From positions 1 to 64,000 of the forward strand of contig DAISYQ010000002.1 in assembly GCA_036825195.1 (NCBI GenBank): a stretch of DNA of 64,000 nucleotides. Direction: 5' to 3'. A program made the translations under genes and the position numbers. Of the stretch, positions 53,856 through 62,437 are shown piece after piece (position 1 is the first letter of the stretch; each line of letters opens with the position of its first letter). Below the pieces are notes generated by a model. It was given only the letters and a program-made list of their open reading frames with translations, was not told where the DNA came from and ran no database searches. This DNA comes from UBA2210 sp036825195. GTDB taxonomy: Bacteria; Desulfobacterota; Syntrophia; Syntrophales; UBA2210.

Positions 53856-54623
53856 TTACCCCTTTTCTACATAGGCATAGGCGTTGTGATTGTGGATGCT
53901 CTCCATGTTTTCCGCTTCTACGCTGTACCATATGAAATTGCTGTTCCCGTTGAGCTTTTCAGCGACGGTCCTTACCACATCCTCCACGAACATCGGATTT
54001 TCATAAGCCATTTCCGTTACGTATTTTTCATCCACCCTCTTGAGGAGTGAAAAGACCTCGCTGCTTGCCGATTCCTCCACCAGCCGGATGACATCTTCTA
54101 TCCAAAAAAATCTTTTAAATCTCAGTTTGAGTCGCACAACGCTCCTCTGATTGTGCGCACCCCGGTCGCTGATCTCTTTTGAACAGGGGCAGACCGTTGT
54201 GACGGGGACGGTGATGCCGACAAGAAAATCATTTATATTGCCGGTATGTTCGCCGCATAAAGAGCACTGATATTCCATAAGACTTTTCGCATCTGAGACC
54301 GGAGCGGTCTTTTCCACAAAATATGGGAATCGTATCTCTATACGGGCGGATTCGGCGTTGAGTTTTTCTTTCATTTTACAGAGGATCTTTTGGAGGGTCT
54401 TTATATTGATCTGCCCCCTGTATTCGTTCAAGATCTCGACAAAACGACTCATATGAGTTCCCTTGAAATGGTGCGGAAGATTGACGTACATGTTTATTGT
54501 GGCATTGACATGCTGTGTACCGTTCGCCTTGTCGAGGACTATGATCGGGTATTTAATCCCCTTTACTCCTACCTTTTGTATGTCTATATTTCTGTAATCC
54601 TTGAGATTCTGTATGTCGACCAT
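53856..54623 (-). CDS. folE2: GTP cyclohydrolase IB
   Basis: A 255-residue FolE2-type enzyme that converts GTP to 7,8-dihydroneopterin triphosphate, the first step of folate and queuosine synthesis. It opens VDIQNLKDYRNIDIQKVGVK as family members do. YQCSLCGEHTGN and TTVCPCSKEISDRGAHNQRS hold the metal and catalytic Cys/His region. FolE2 works with metals other than zinc. The ATG at 54623 fits the family start; an ATG ten codons upstream overlaps the PTPS gene and is possible. It follows the PTPS-type gene directly. Confidence 0.9.
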   Translation of the reverse strand: MVDIQNLKDYRNIDIQKVGVKGIKYPIIVLDKANGTQHVNATINMYVNLPHHFKGTHMSRFVEILNEYRGQINIKTLQKILCKMKEKLNAESARIEIRFPYFVEKTAPVSDAKSLMEYQCSLCGEHTGNINDFLVGITVPVTTVCPCSKEISDRGAHNQRSVVRLKLRFKRFFWIEDVIRLVEESASSEVFSLLKRVDEKYVTEMAYENPMFVEDVVRTVAEKLNGNSNFIWYSVEAENMESIHNHNAYAYVEKG

Positions 54624-54636
54624 CGTTCTTTTCGCT

Positions 54637-55023
54637 TCACTCCTGTAATGCATGATAATTTCTTGAATATACCGCCTTTGAATTTTCGGATTCCCATACC
54701 GCGACGCGATGTACCTTCAACCCCAGCGGCATTGCATTCTCTTCCAGTCTTTCGTAGATGAAGCGTGCGATACGTTCCGATGTGGGGCTTGCATGTTTAA
54801 AGGCAGGAAGATCGTCGAGGAAAGTATGGTCCAGCTCTTCGAGAATAGCGCCCACCCATCGCTTCAGGACTCGGAAATCGAGGACAAGACCATCTGTGTT
54901 CAGTTTTTCAGATGCGATCGTAGCTTCAACCTTGAAATTGTGGCCATGTAACTCCTCACGCTTTCCGTCAATATCGAGGGTATGCGCGGCGGAAAATGTC
55001 TTTTGTACGGTAATCTCATACAT
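54637..55023 (-). CDS. PTPS-III-type 6-pyruvoyltetrahydropterin synthase family protein
   Basis: A 128-residue PTPS/QueD-family enzyme. The zinc histidines are in FSAAHTLDIDG and ELHGHNFKVEATI. The catalytic Cys of QueD and PTPS-I (C-x3-HGH) is missing; instead the sequence reads KREELHGH, with Glu23 in the E-x2-HGH pattern described for PTPS-III. That type makes 6-hydroxymethyl-dihydropterin from dihydroneopterin and replaces FolB in folate synthesis. LEELDHTFLDDLPAF and VAVWESENSKAVYS complete the site. It lies just before folE2 in the same direction, which supports a folate role. Confidence 0.83.
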   Translation of the reverse strand: MYEITVQKTFSAAHTLDIDGKREELHGHNFKVEATIASEKLNTDGLVLDFRVLKRWVGAILEELDHTFLDDLPAFKHASPTSERIARFIYERLEENAMPLGLKVHRVAVWESENSKAVYSRNYHALQE

Positions 55024-55113
55024 AATATCGTGTCCTTGATTGATTCGGAAGATTTCATGGAAATCTGAAAAATATATTCGGCTTATTTGGGAATTTCCTT
55101 TTTGTACTGTCGG

Positions 55114-55764
55114 TCAGATGTAGCGGATGATATCGGGTGCCCTTTCAATTATGAGGTCCGCACCTGCCTGGCGCAGAGAAGCTGCTTCGGAATATCCGGT
55201 CAACACTCCTACGGTATATGCTCCTATATCTCGTCCCACAGTGATATCCATGGGGTGATCACCCACCATTGTTGCGAACTCAGGATCCGTGCCAAGATTT
55301 TCGAGTGCCGTCAGGAGATGATCCGGATGTGGTTTTACCCGAGCGGTATACTCGCGGGTAATGATAGTGTCACAACGGGAATCTATATCGGGGAATATCT
55401 GCCTGATTGCGTCTATACAATTTCTCGAAACAATACCGATCTTTATATGTCGTCTCCTGAGTTCACTGAGCATCTCCTCCGTTCCGGTAAAGAGGGTACC
55501 CCCCTTTGCCCCTGCGGTCTCTATGCCGCGTATCAGTTCATGTGCCCTGAGAAAGAATTCATCCTGAGCGCCGGGGCAGTTCTCGGAAATCAGTTGTTTT
55601 CCCGCTTCGATCATCTCCAGCACATACAGGTCTTTCATTCCATCTGCTGGGTTGCAGTACCTGCTCATAAGATCCAGAACAGCCGTGCGCATCCGGATAA
55701 AATCCACATTTAGCTCGGCCAGTGTGCCATCAAAATCAAAGAGGACGGCTTGCATCGACCTCAT
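55114..55764 (-). CDS. HAD-superfamily phosphatase (phosphoglycolate phosphatase-like)
   Basis: A 216-residue HAD hydrolase. Motif I AVLFDFDGTLAELN carries the nucleophile Asp, motif II is KIGIVSRNC, motif III KPHPDHLL and motif IV ATMVGDHPMDITVGRDIG. The cap is helical (type C1), as in Gph. The substrate is probably a small phosphate such as 2-phosphoglycolate or a nucleotide. Its ATG overlaps the aminotransferase stop by 4 bases (ATGA), so the two are cotranslated. Confidence 0.84.
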   Translation of the reverse strand: MRSMQAVLFDFDGTLAELNVDFIRMRTAVLDLMSRYCNPADGMKDLYVLEMIEAGKQLISENCPGAQDEFFLRAHELIRGIETAGAKGGTLFTGTEEMLSELRRRHIKIGIVSRNCIDAIRQIFPDIDSRCDTIITREYTARVKPHPDHLLTALENLGTDPEFATMVGDHPMDITVGRDIGAYTVGVLTGYSEAASLRQAGADLIIERAPDIIRYI

Positions 55765-56915
55765 GCATACTCCTCCAGGTATCGTTCAATCCTGTTGATT
55801 CCCTCGTCTATGTTCTCCATGGAGGTTGCATATGAAAACCTGATATACCCTTCACAGTTTTTCCCGAAATCGATCCCCGGCGTGACACCCACATGTGCCT
55901 TTTCGAGAATATCAAAGGCCGTCTTGTATGAATTGCTCGAAAAAGACTTGATGTTTCCCAGTATGTAGAATGCCCCCGTCGGTTCTACCGTTATGCCGAG
56001 TCCGATCTCACGAAGGCGCCGTATGATGAATTTTCTCCGTTCATTGAAGATATTTCTCATACGGATCACGTCACCTTCCGCCTCCCGAAGCGCCGCTATC
56101 CCTCCCCACTGTGCAAAGGAGTTCGGAGAGATAAAGAAGTTCTGCTGGATCTTCTGCATGGGGCGTATATACTCCTTCGGTGCGATCAGGTATCCTAGCC
56201 TCCATCCGGTCATGGCGTACGCCTTGGAGAATCCGTTCAGTACGAAGGCGTTATCGGTGAATTCAAGGATGGAGTGTTCTTTCTCCTCATAGACAAGGCC
56301 GTGGTATATTTCATCCGCAATAACAGGAATACCGTACGATGCTATCTGCTCCATCCGTTCGGTGCTGAGGAGATTGCCGGTTGGATTGGATGGGGAATTG
56401 ATCATGATCCCCCTTGTCTTGGGTGTAATCTTTTCTTTGATCCCTTCCGGTGTATACTGAAATCCGTTCTCTTCGAAGACGTTGACCCGGGCGGGGACCC
56501 CTTCGAGAAAGCTGATGAAATTCGGGTAGCATGCATAGTGCGGGTCCGATATAATGATCTCATCACCCCGTTCAATCAGTGCAGAGAAGAGCAGGAACAT
56601 GGCGGGAGAGGTGCCGGAAGTGACGATGATCCGGTCCGGTGAGATATTCACGCCGTATCTATTGTAGTAATGTTCGCAGATTGCCTCCCGGAGTTCTATC
56701 AGGCCAAGGCTGTGTGTATAGTGGGTCTTCCCGTCCCTGATGGCCTTGCAACAGGCTTCGTTTATGCACTCGGGTGTATCGAAATCCGGTTCACCGACCT
56801 CCATGTGAATGATATCCTTCCCATCACGTTGCATCTCCTGGGCTTTTTCAAGGATATCCATGACGATAAAAGGCGGAATTTCTGATGCTCTTTTTGTAAC
56901 CATGGGTCTCTCCAA
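55761..56915 (-). CDS. class I pyridoxal-phosphate aminotransferase (aspartate aminotransferase type)
   Basis: A 384-residue fold-type I aminotransferase. It opens MVTKRASEIPPFIVMDILEKA, then MEVGEPDFDTPECI, INSPSNPTGNLLS, and the PLP lysine region NGFSKAYAMTGWRLGYLIA. This belongs to the Igamma group of aspartate/aromatic aminotransferases common in bacteria without an AspC. The amino acid substrate is not predictable. It is coupled to the HAD phosphatase gene by a 4-base overlap, though no shared pathway is obvious. Confidence 0.87.
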   Translation of the reverse strand: MERPMVTKRASEIPPFIVMDILEKAQEMQRDGKDIIHMEVGEPDFDTPECINEACCKAIRDGKTHYTHSLGLIELREAICEHYYNRYGVNISPDRIIVTSGTSPAMFLLFSALIERGDEIIISDPHYACYPNFISFLEGVPARVNVFEENGFQYTPEGIKEKITPKTRGIMINSPSNPTGNLLSTERMEQIASYGIPVIADEIYHGLVYEEKEHSILEFTDNAFVLNGFSKAYAMTGWRLGYLIAPKEYIRPMQKIQQNFFISPNSFAQWGGIAALREAEGDVIRMRNIFNERRKFIIRRLREIGLGITVEPTGAFYILGNIKSFSSNSYKTAFDILEKAHVGVTPGIDFGKNCEGYIRFSYATSMENIDEGINRIERYLEEYA

Positions 56916-56950
56916 TCTTTATTATTACGATGGGGAAGTTACCTGTCCTG

Positions 56951-57796
56951 TTAAATCTTGTCAAGGAGTTTGGGATGCTTCTTGTTGCTTCCCGTAAGAT
57001 AATTGGGGTGTAACACTCGAGTGATGATTTTCTGTGACCGTATTTCCGGTGGCTTAAAATCAAAGACGATTCTGAGAAAGGACATGATAATGTTGAATGT
57101 GGCCCCCCACAGGATCTCTTCTTTTCCGTCATGGTCTTCATGTATCAGACAGGGATATTTCCATTCGTCATTAATTTCTTCCGAGGGAGACTGGATGAAA
57201 AAGAATCCGTAGTTGTCTTCATTGTAAAACGCTTGCAATGGTATTGCTACCATCTTCTCCACCTCCCGGTTGGGGGTAAATTCCCATTGTTTATCGACGA
57301 GTCCCACCACGGGGAAGATTGTCCTTGTGAACAGGCGAAGACTGTAGGAGGGGAGGGGCCCTAAAAATCGGACATTGAAAGGACTCAGCCGCACCTCTTC
57401 CCATGATTCTCTCAGGGCGTTGGCGAAAAAGAGAGTTATGTTGTCAAACGCTACATTTCCCCTTTCTCTGGCATACATCAGAGCATCTCTGTTCAACAGT
57501 GAAGGGTAGAGCCGGATAATGAAAGATCTCAGCAAGCGATCAAGAAAAGGTTCCAGTTTCCCTCCCAGGCCGCTGAGATCTCCGGACTGCGAAACGGAGG
57601 AGGATCTCTTGCTCAGCAGGAATACAAATTCACCATTTCCCGTTGATCTGTCTGTTTCAAAGAGCAGGGGAATCAATACACCGGCTTCAAACTGCTTTTC
57701 ATGTTTTGCATCCCGTTCACGGATCCTTTTGTGGTAGTTGATTTCGGCAGTTCCCAGCCGCTCCACTATATGTCTGATAATGACATCCTTATCCAT
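56951..57796 (-). CDS. divergent Nudix hydrolase with an insertion in the Nudix box
   Basis: A 281-residue CoaR/NudL-like Nudix protein. The first part of the box is SGDLSGLGGKLEPF and the catalytic helix is ALRESWEEVRL, but about 45 residues separate them where the usual spacing is under ten. The Glu residues of REx2EE are kept; the last Gly is Arg. AGVLIPLLFETDRSTGNGEF and VFLLSKRSSSVSQSGD fit CoA-pyrophosphatase relatives. I use the ATG at 57796; an in-frame TTG 19 codons upstream is possible. Activity is uncertain because of the insertion. Confidence 0.72.
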   Translation of the reverse strand: MDKDVIIRHIVERLGTAEINYHKRIRERDAKHEKQFEAGVLIPLLFETDRSTGNGEFVFLLSKRSSSVSQSGDLSGLGGKLEPFLDRLLRSFIIRLYPSLLNRDALMYARERGNVAFDNITLFFANALRESWEEVRLSPFNVRFLGPLPSYSLRLFTRTIFPVVGLVDKQWEFTPNREVEKMVAIPLQAFYNEDNYGFFFIQSPSEEINDEWKYPCLIHEDHDGKEEILWGATFNIIMSFLRIVFDFKPPEIRSQKIITRVLHPNYLTGSNKKHPKLLDKI

Positions 57797-57893
57797 AATG
57801 TACCGGTACTCACAATATTGTCGGCTGTGTGCGAGCTGATTTCCTTTGTTCAAACTGTCCTAATGTGCTCAGGAAAGATACCTGTACATTGTA

Positions 57894-58139
57894 TCATGAA
57901 GAACCTTTCTCCGTGTCTTCATAATAGAGGGGCATTTTGCACTTGGCGCAGAGAGGGAGTTCCTGAAGTCTGTCCTCCGGTATGCGATTCTTTGTTCCGC
58001 AATGGAGGCATTTCACTATGAGTTCGTCCAGGGGAAATCCGCATCTGCCGCAGATAGGCCGGTCTTTCAGTCGATCCCTGAATATGCGGTTTTTTTGTCC
58101 GCATCTGAGACAACGAACAATAAAATAATTTTTAAGCAT
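57894..58139 (-). CDS. duplicated Trx2-type zinc-ribbon protein without a thioredoxin domain
   Basis: An 81-residue protein with two copies of the same zinc motif. Copy one is RCLRCGQKNRIFRDRLKDRP then ICGRCGFPL. Copy two is KCLHCGTKNRIPEDRLQELP then LCAKCKMPL. Eight cysteines form two CxxC...CxxC sites. The CxxC-x2-NRI-x2-DRL...CxxC pattern is that of the N-terminal zinc domain of thioredoxin 2, here repeated and without any WCGPC domain. The partner is unknown. The ribosome site is weak. Confidence 0.78.
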   Translation of the reverse strand: MLKNYFIVRCLRCGQKNRIFRDRLKDRPICGRCGFPLDELIVKCLHCGTKNRIPEDRLQELPLCAKCKMPLYYEDTEKGSS

Positions 58140-58206
58140 TCCGATTCAGTTTCATGTCTGTTGGTGGACACATTATGCACCATACATCGTCTCCACGTCT
58201 TTCCCA

Positions 58207-59190
58207 TTACGTTACGGAAATCTTGATGGTGCCGCCTCTTCCCAGTATATCATGCAGGTGAACATATCCTTCAAGGTGCCCATCGCTGTCGATCGCGGCC
58301 AATGTGGTAATCTCATCCTTTTGCATGAGTTCTATCGTTTGAGCCAGAGAGGTTCCAGGATCAACCGTTTTGGGCTGTATTGTCATCAGGTCGTCAATTA
58401 TTTTCTCTTTGAATCCTGTTCCCTTCCGGACGAGTCGCCTCAGATCGCCGTCGGTCAGGATACCGAGGAGGTGATTTGCCTTGTCCGTTATGAATATGAA
58501 CCCAAGGTTCTTCCGGTCCATCTCTTCAATGGCTCTGAGGGCAGGGGTTCCAAGGAGAACCCTTGGAATGTTATCGCCTCCGATCATGGCATCTCTCACT
58601 CGTGCCATCAGCCTTTGTCCGAGGTGACCCCCGGGGTGAAATTTATAAAAGTCGCTTTTTGTAAATCCCATTTTATTGACGAGGGCAACGGCAAGGGCAT
58701 CTCCCATGGCAAGGGCGGCGGTTGTGCTCGATGTGGGAGCCAGGCCGAAGGGGCATGCCTCCCTCTCCACGCCAATGTTGATGACCACGTCACTGCTCTT
58801 GGCAAGGGTTGAATTTGTATTGCCGGTGAAGGCGATGAGGGAAAGACCGATCTCCCGCACACTCAGGATGAGCGTGTTGACTTCGGTTGTTTCACCGCTG
58901 TTGGATATGGCCAGCATTACATCGTCTCTGGTTACGATCCCTAGATCTCCATGCAGTCCTTCCACCGGGTGAAGAAAGATGGCGGGTGTCCCCGTACTTG
59001 TCATGGTTGCCACTATCTTCTTTCCCACGAGCCCTGATTTTCCGATCCCTGTGACGATTACACGTCCTTTAGCCTTGTATATGATTTCGACAGCCTTGGA
59101 AAAGTTGGCATCAATTCCGTCGATAAGCTTCAAAATACTTTCCGCCTCGATTTTGAGGACTTCTTTACCCTGTGCGATTGAATCTGTCAT
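58207..59190 (-). CDS. kdsD: KpsF/GutQ-type arabinose-5-phosphate isomerase
   Basis: A 327-residue sugar isomerase that converts ribulose-5-phosphate to arabinose-5-phosphate, the first step to Kdo. The SIS domain has VTGIGKSGLVGKKIVATMTS, FLHPVEGLHGDLGI and AISNSGETTEV. Two CBS domains follow (about 210-265 and 275-327; FIFITDKANHLLGILTDGD, TTLAAIDSDGHLEGYVHLHD). Family, order and length are standard. No other Kdo or LPS gene is adjacent. The ATG is preceded by a weak site. Confidence 0.9.
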   Translation of the reverse strand: MTDSIAQGKEVLKIEAESILKLIDGIDANFSKAVEIIYKAKGRVIVTGIGKSGLVGKKIVATMTSTGTPAIFLHPVEGLHGDLGIVTRDDVMLAISNSGETTEVNTLILSVREIGLSLIAFTGNTNSTLAKSSDVVINIGVEREACPFGLAPTSSTTAALAMGDALAVALVNKMGFTKSDFYKFHPGGHLGQRLMARVRDAMIGGDNIPRVLLGTPALRAIEEMDRKNLGFIFITDKANHLLGILTDGDLRRLVRKGTGFKEKIIDDLMTIQPKTVDPGTSLAQTIELMQKDEITTLAAIDSDGHLEGYVHLHDILGRGGTIKISVT

Positions 59191-59359
59191 GTAAAGGATG
59201 CCTTATCTTTGTTTGGTATTTCGCAACATACGTTTCTCACCTAGAGCGCGGGTGATTATAATAGAAAACAACCGGCAGTGCAACAACCCGTATTCTTTCT
59301 GCACGGATGTTCTGTGGCATCTGAGATTATCCTCTTTTATTACACGGTGCGGGCGGGTT

Positions 59360-60049
59360 CTATCGGACGGTCACAGATTGTACCAGCTTTTCCAGTCTTT
59401 CCTTTGCACTGAGAAGGTCCTGATCGGTCCAGGTCTTTTCCTTCATGAAGTTACTATCCAGAGTTTTTGAGGCCACGAATCGCTGCAACACATACCGTTT
59501 GGCTCCCTGTATGAGCGTACCTATCGATTCCGGATCTCTTGTTGTCAGGAGGGATTTCACGATGGTTGTACGAAATTCATAATCGATGCCGGAGTCCATG
59601 ATCAATCGTATGCTCTTTGTAATATTTTCAGGAGCTATTTGACATCCGGTAACTCGTTCGTATTTCTCGATGGGGGCCTTGATGTCCATGGCTACATACT
59701 CCAAGAGGTTGTCATCGATCAATTTTTTCAGAACCTCCGGGACTGATCCATTCGTATCAATCTTTACCGCATAACCCAATGATCGTATTCGTCGTATGTA
59801 TCCAATTAGATCGGATTGTAGCAGGGGCTCTCCACCGGTGATGTTGACTGCATCGAGTTTACCTTTCCGTTTGTCGAGAAAGCTCAAGACAGCATCATCT
59901 TCGATCGTTTCCCTATAGAGCGAGGGTGTCACAAGTTCCGGATTGTGACAATAGGGACACCGGAAATTACATCCCTGTGTGAAAATCGTCGCGCATATTT
60001 TGCCCGGATAATCAATGAGGGAGAACCTCTGAATATCTCCGATCTTCAA
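59360..60049 (-). CDS. nrdG: anaerobic ribonucleoside-triphosphate reductase activating protein
   Basis: A 229-residue radical-SAM enzyme that installs the glycyl radical on NrdD. The iron-sulfur motif is FTQGCNFRCPYCHNPELV (C-x3-C-x2-C), followed by VNITGGEPLLQSDL. The start codon is a TTG, with AGGTG eight bases upstream inside the end of nrdD. It begins 4 bases after the nrdD stop, so the two are in one operon. Expression should follow nrdD under NrdR. Confidence 0.9.
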   Translation of the reverse strand: MKIGDIQRFSLIDYPGKICATIFTQGCNFRCPYCHNPELVTPSLYRETIEDDAVLSFLDKRKGKLDAVNITGGEPLLQSDLIGYIRRIRSLGYAVKIDTNGSVPEVLKKLIDDNLLEYVAMDIKAPIEKYERVTGCQIAPENITKSIRLIMDSGIDYEFRTTIVKSLLTTRDPESIGTLIQGAKRYVLQRFVASKTLDSNFMKEKTWTDQDLLSAKERLEKLVQSVTVR

Positions 60050-60053
60050 CGGA

Positions 60054-62144
60054 TTACACCTGGAACACCTTTCTGGTCCTGAATTCTTCTTGCTTTCCCT
60101 TGTTCCACTGCTTTACCGGGCGCAGATAGCCCACCACGCGGGAAAAGACTTCGCAGGGAGCCACGCAAATCGGGCAGGTGTGCTGTTCTCCGTTAATGTA
60201 CCCGTGATTGGGGCACACACTGAAAGTAGGTGAAAAGGTAAAGTAGGGAAGATGGTATTTGTCACATATCCTGCGTACCAGTACCTTGACGGCGGAAGGA
60301 TTTTCAATACGCTCACCCGCGAAGATATGGAATACCGTACCCCCTGTGTATTTCGACTGAATATCATCCTGAAGATCCAGTGCTTCGAAAATATCGTCGG
60401 TAAAGTTTACGGGAAGCTGGGTAGAATTGGTATAGAACGCCTCTACAGTACTTTTTTTGGTCCCGTTTCCTGTGGCGCAGATAATATCGGGGAATTTCTC
60501 CTTGTCTTTCCTGGCGAGGCTGTAAGACGTTCCCTCGGCCGGAGTCGCTTCAAGATTGTAGTTGTTTCCGGTTTCCTTCTGGAACTCAAGCAGCCTGTTC
60601 CTCATGAAATCGAGTATTCGTTTTGTAAACTCCTGTCCTTCGGGATCGGCTATATCCTTTCCCGTGAGATTGAGGCATGCCTCATTCATCCCCACCAGAC
60701 CTACCGTCGAAAAATGGTTCTTCCAGTATTCACCGAAACGCTCTTTCACGCCCCTGAGATAGTATTTTGTATAAGGATACAGGTCTCTATCGGTGAACTG
60801 TTCGAGTACCTTTCTTTTAATTTCCAGACTTTCTTTCGCCAGGACCATCAGATGGTCCACCCGTTCGATAAATTCGTCTTCAGTCTTTGAAAGATATCCG
60901 ATCCTCGGCATGTTGATGGTTGTTACACCGATGGATCCGGTCAGGGGATTGGATCCAAAGAGACCGCCCCCCCTTTTTTCAAGTTCTCTGTTGTCTATCC
61001 TCAACCTGCAGCACATGCTTCGCGCGTCTTCCGGATTCATATCGGAGTTGACGAAATTTGAGAAATACGGCACTCCGTATTTTGCCGTCATTTCCCACAA
61101 ATCATCCAGATCGGGATTGTCCCATTCGAAATCGGCAGTGATATTGTAGGTGGGAATCGGGAAGGTAAAGACACGCCCCTTGGCATCACCCTCTGACATT
61201 ACCTGCAAAAAGGCCTTATTGAAGATAACCATCTCTTTCTGAAATTCCTTGTACGTCTCGTTTTGCGGCTTACCTCCGATAATGACACCCTGGTCGGCAT
61301 AATATCTTGGCACCTTTACATCCAGCGTAACGTTGGTAAAGGGCGTCTGAAACCCGACCCTGGTCGGGACATTGATGTTGAAGATAAATTCTTGAAGGGC
61401 CTGTTTCACTTCCTTGAATCCGAGGTTGTCGTACCGTATAAAGGGTGCAAGAAGTGTATCAAAGTTAGAGAAGGCCTGCGCGCCGGCCGCTTCACCCTGC
61501 AGGGTATAGAAAAAATTCACGATCTGACCGAGGGCGCTCCGGAGGTGCTTTGCAGGTCTGCTTTCCACTTTTCCGGATGCCCCTTTGAAGCCTTCTATCA
61601 GGAGGTCGTACAGATCCCACCCCACACAATAAACGGAAAGGATGCTGAGGTCATGAATATGGAAATCTCCGTTCATCTGGGCATCTTTGATCTCATCGGG
61701 ATATATCTTATTTAACCAGTAGACCTTGCTGACTTCGGATGAGAGGTAATTGTTAAGCCCCTGGAGAGAGTAATCCATGTTACTGTTTTCATTTATCTTC
61801 CAGTCCATCTTCTTGAGGTACTGATCCACGAGATCAACCTCCATCTTATCGGCGATTTCTCTCAGTCTCGCATGCTGATCCCTGTATATGATATACGCCT
61901 TGGCGGTCTTGCGGTATGTGGAACCGAGGAGCACCTCCTCAACGATATCCTGTATCTCTTCAACGGTCATTATCTTGTCGTCAAAGAGCTTTTCAGCGAG
62001 GGCCAGCGTTTTGATCGTCAGTTTTGTCGCTTCTTTTTCACCGAATTCGCCGGTTGCCGTTCCCGCCTTTGCGATAGCGTTCGTGATCTTTGCAGCGTCG
62101 AACTTAGCCAGACGTCCGTCTCTTTTCTTGATCTTGATGTGCAT
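60054..62144 (-). CDS. nrdD: anaerobic ribonucleoside-triphosphate reductase (class III)
   Basis: A 696-residue glycyl-radical enzyme that reduces ribonucleoside triphosphates to dNTPs without oxygen. The N-terminal ATP-cone (about 3-95) begins IKIKKRDGRLAKFD. The catalytic cysteine region is MCCRLRIDNRELEKRGGGLF. Near the C-terminus a zinc site (CPNHGYINGEQHTCPIC) precedes RVVGYLRPVKQWNKGK, whose Gly carries the radical. Two NrdR boxes and a promoter lie upstream. With nrdG it gives strict anaerobic dNTP supply. Confidence 0.95.
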   Translation of the reverse strand: MHIKIKKRDGRLAKFDAAKITNAIAKAGTATGEFGEKEATKLTIKTLALAEKLFDDKIMTVEEIQDIVEEVLLGSTYRKTAKAYIIYRDQHARLREIADKMEVDLVDQYLKKMDWKINENSNMDYSLQGLNNYLSSEVSKVYWLNKIYPDEIKDAQMNGDFHIHDLSILSVYCVGWDLYDLLIEGFKGASGKVESRPAKHLRSALGQIVNFFYTLQGEAAGAQAFSNFDTLLAPFIRYDNLGFKEVKQALQEFIFNINVPTRVGFQTPFTNVTLDVKVPRYYADQGVIIGGKPQNETYKEFQKEMVIFNKAFLQVMSEGDAKGRVFTFPIPTYNITADFEWDNPDLDDLWEMTAKYGVPYFSNFVNSDMNPEDARSMCCRLRIDNRELEKRGGGLFGSNPLTGSIGVTTINMPRIGYLSKTEDEFIERVDHLMVLAKESLEIKRKVLEQFTDRDLYPYTKYYLRGVKERFGEYWKNHFSTVGLVGMNEACLNLTGKDIADPEGQEFTKRILDFMRNRLLEFQKETGNNYNLEATPAEGTSYSLARKDKEKFPDIICATGNGTKKSTVEAFYTNSTQLPVNFTDDIFEALDLQDDIQSKYTGGTVFHIFAGERIENPSAVKVLVRRICDKYHLPYFTFSPTFSVCPNHGYINGEQHTCPICVAPCEVFSRVVGYLRPVKQWNKGKQEEFRTRKVFQV

Positions 62145-62173
62145 GAAGTACCCCCGCTCTCTATGTTACATAA

Positions 62174-62221
62174 ACACAACATGTTGTGGTTGTATGATAA
62201 TATTAATACAATATGTCGTCA
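62174..62221 (-). promoter_or_regulatory. tandem NrdR boxes upstream of nrdDG
   Basis: Box 1, 62174-62189, reads ACACAACATGTTGTGG. Box 2, 62206-62221, reads ATACAATATGTCGTCA. Both match the NrdR consensus core (CWATATWG-like palindrome). They are 32 bases apart, about three helix turns, which is the typical NrdR layout. This predicts repression of nrdDG when dATP is plentiful. Confidence 0.8.
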
Positions 62222-62222
62222 A
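62194..62222 (-). promoter_or_regulatory. sigma-70 promoter of nrdDG
   Basis: On the minus strand TTGACG (62217-62222), 17 bases, TATCAT (62194-62199). Transcription should start near 62187, inside NrdR box 1, while box 2 covers the edge of the -35 box. NrdR binding would block RNA polymerase. Confidence 0.7.
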
Positions 62223-62387
62223 GATAATTTTTGTACCGGGGATAATAATGTAAAAAGAAGGTGTTGAAAACAGATCGGTTTGTTCGATCAAACCGTTGGT
62301 TGTTTCCGGAGGAAACGACACCGACTGCTTTCTCGGGAGGCAAAGACCTGCAGGGTATTAGGGGACATTATTTTGTGCAAGTCCCGG

Positions 62388-62416
62388 AAAAGGGGAAGCT
62401 TCACACTCCCCCTTTT
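62388..62416 (-). terminator. hairpin terminator after the osmoprotectant-binding gene
   Basis: AAAAGGGGA (62388-62396) pairs with TCCCCCTTTT (62407-62416), with a 10-base loop. It lies just after the stop at 62438 on the minus strand and could work in both directions. On the minus strand the stem ends in TTTT then CC. Confidence 0.55.
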
Positions 62417-62437
62417 CTTGACTTCCGCATGGCAGTC

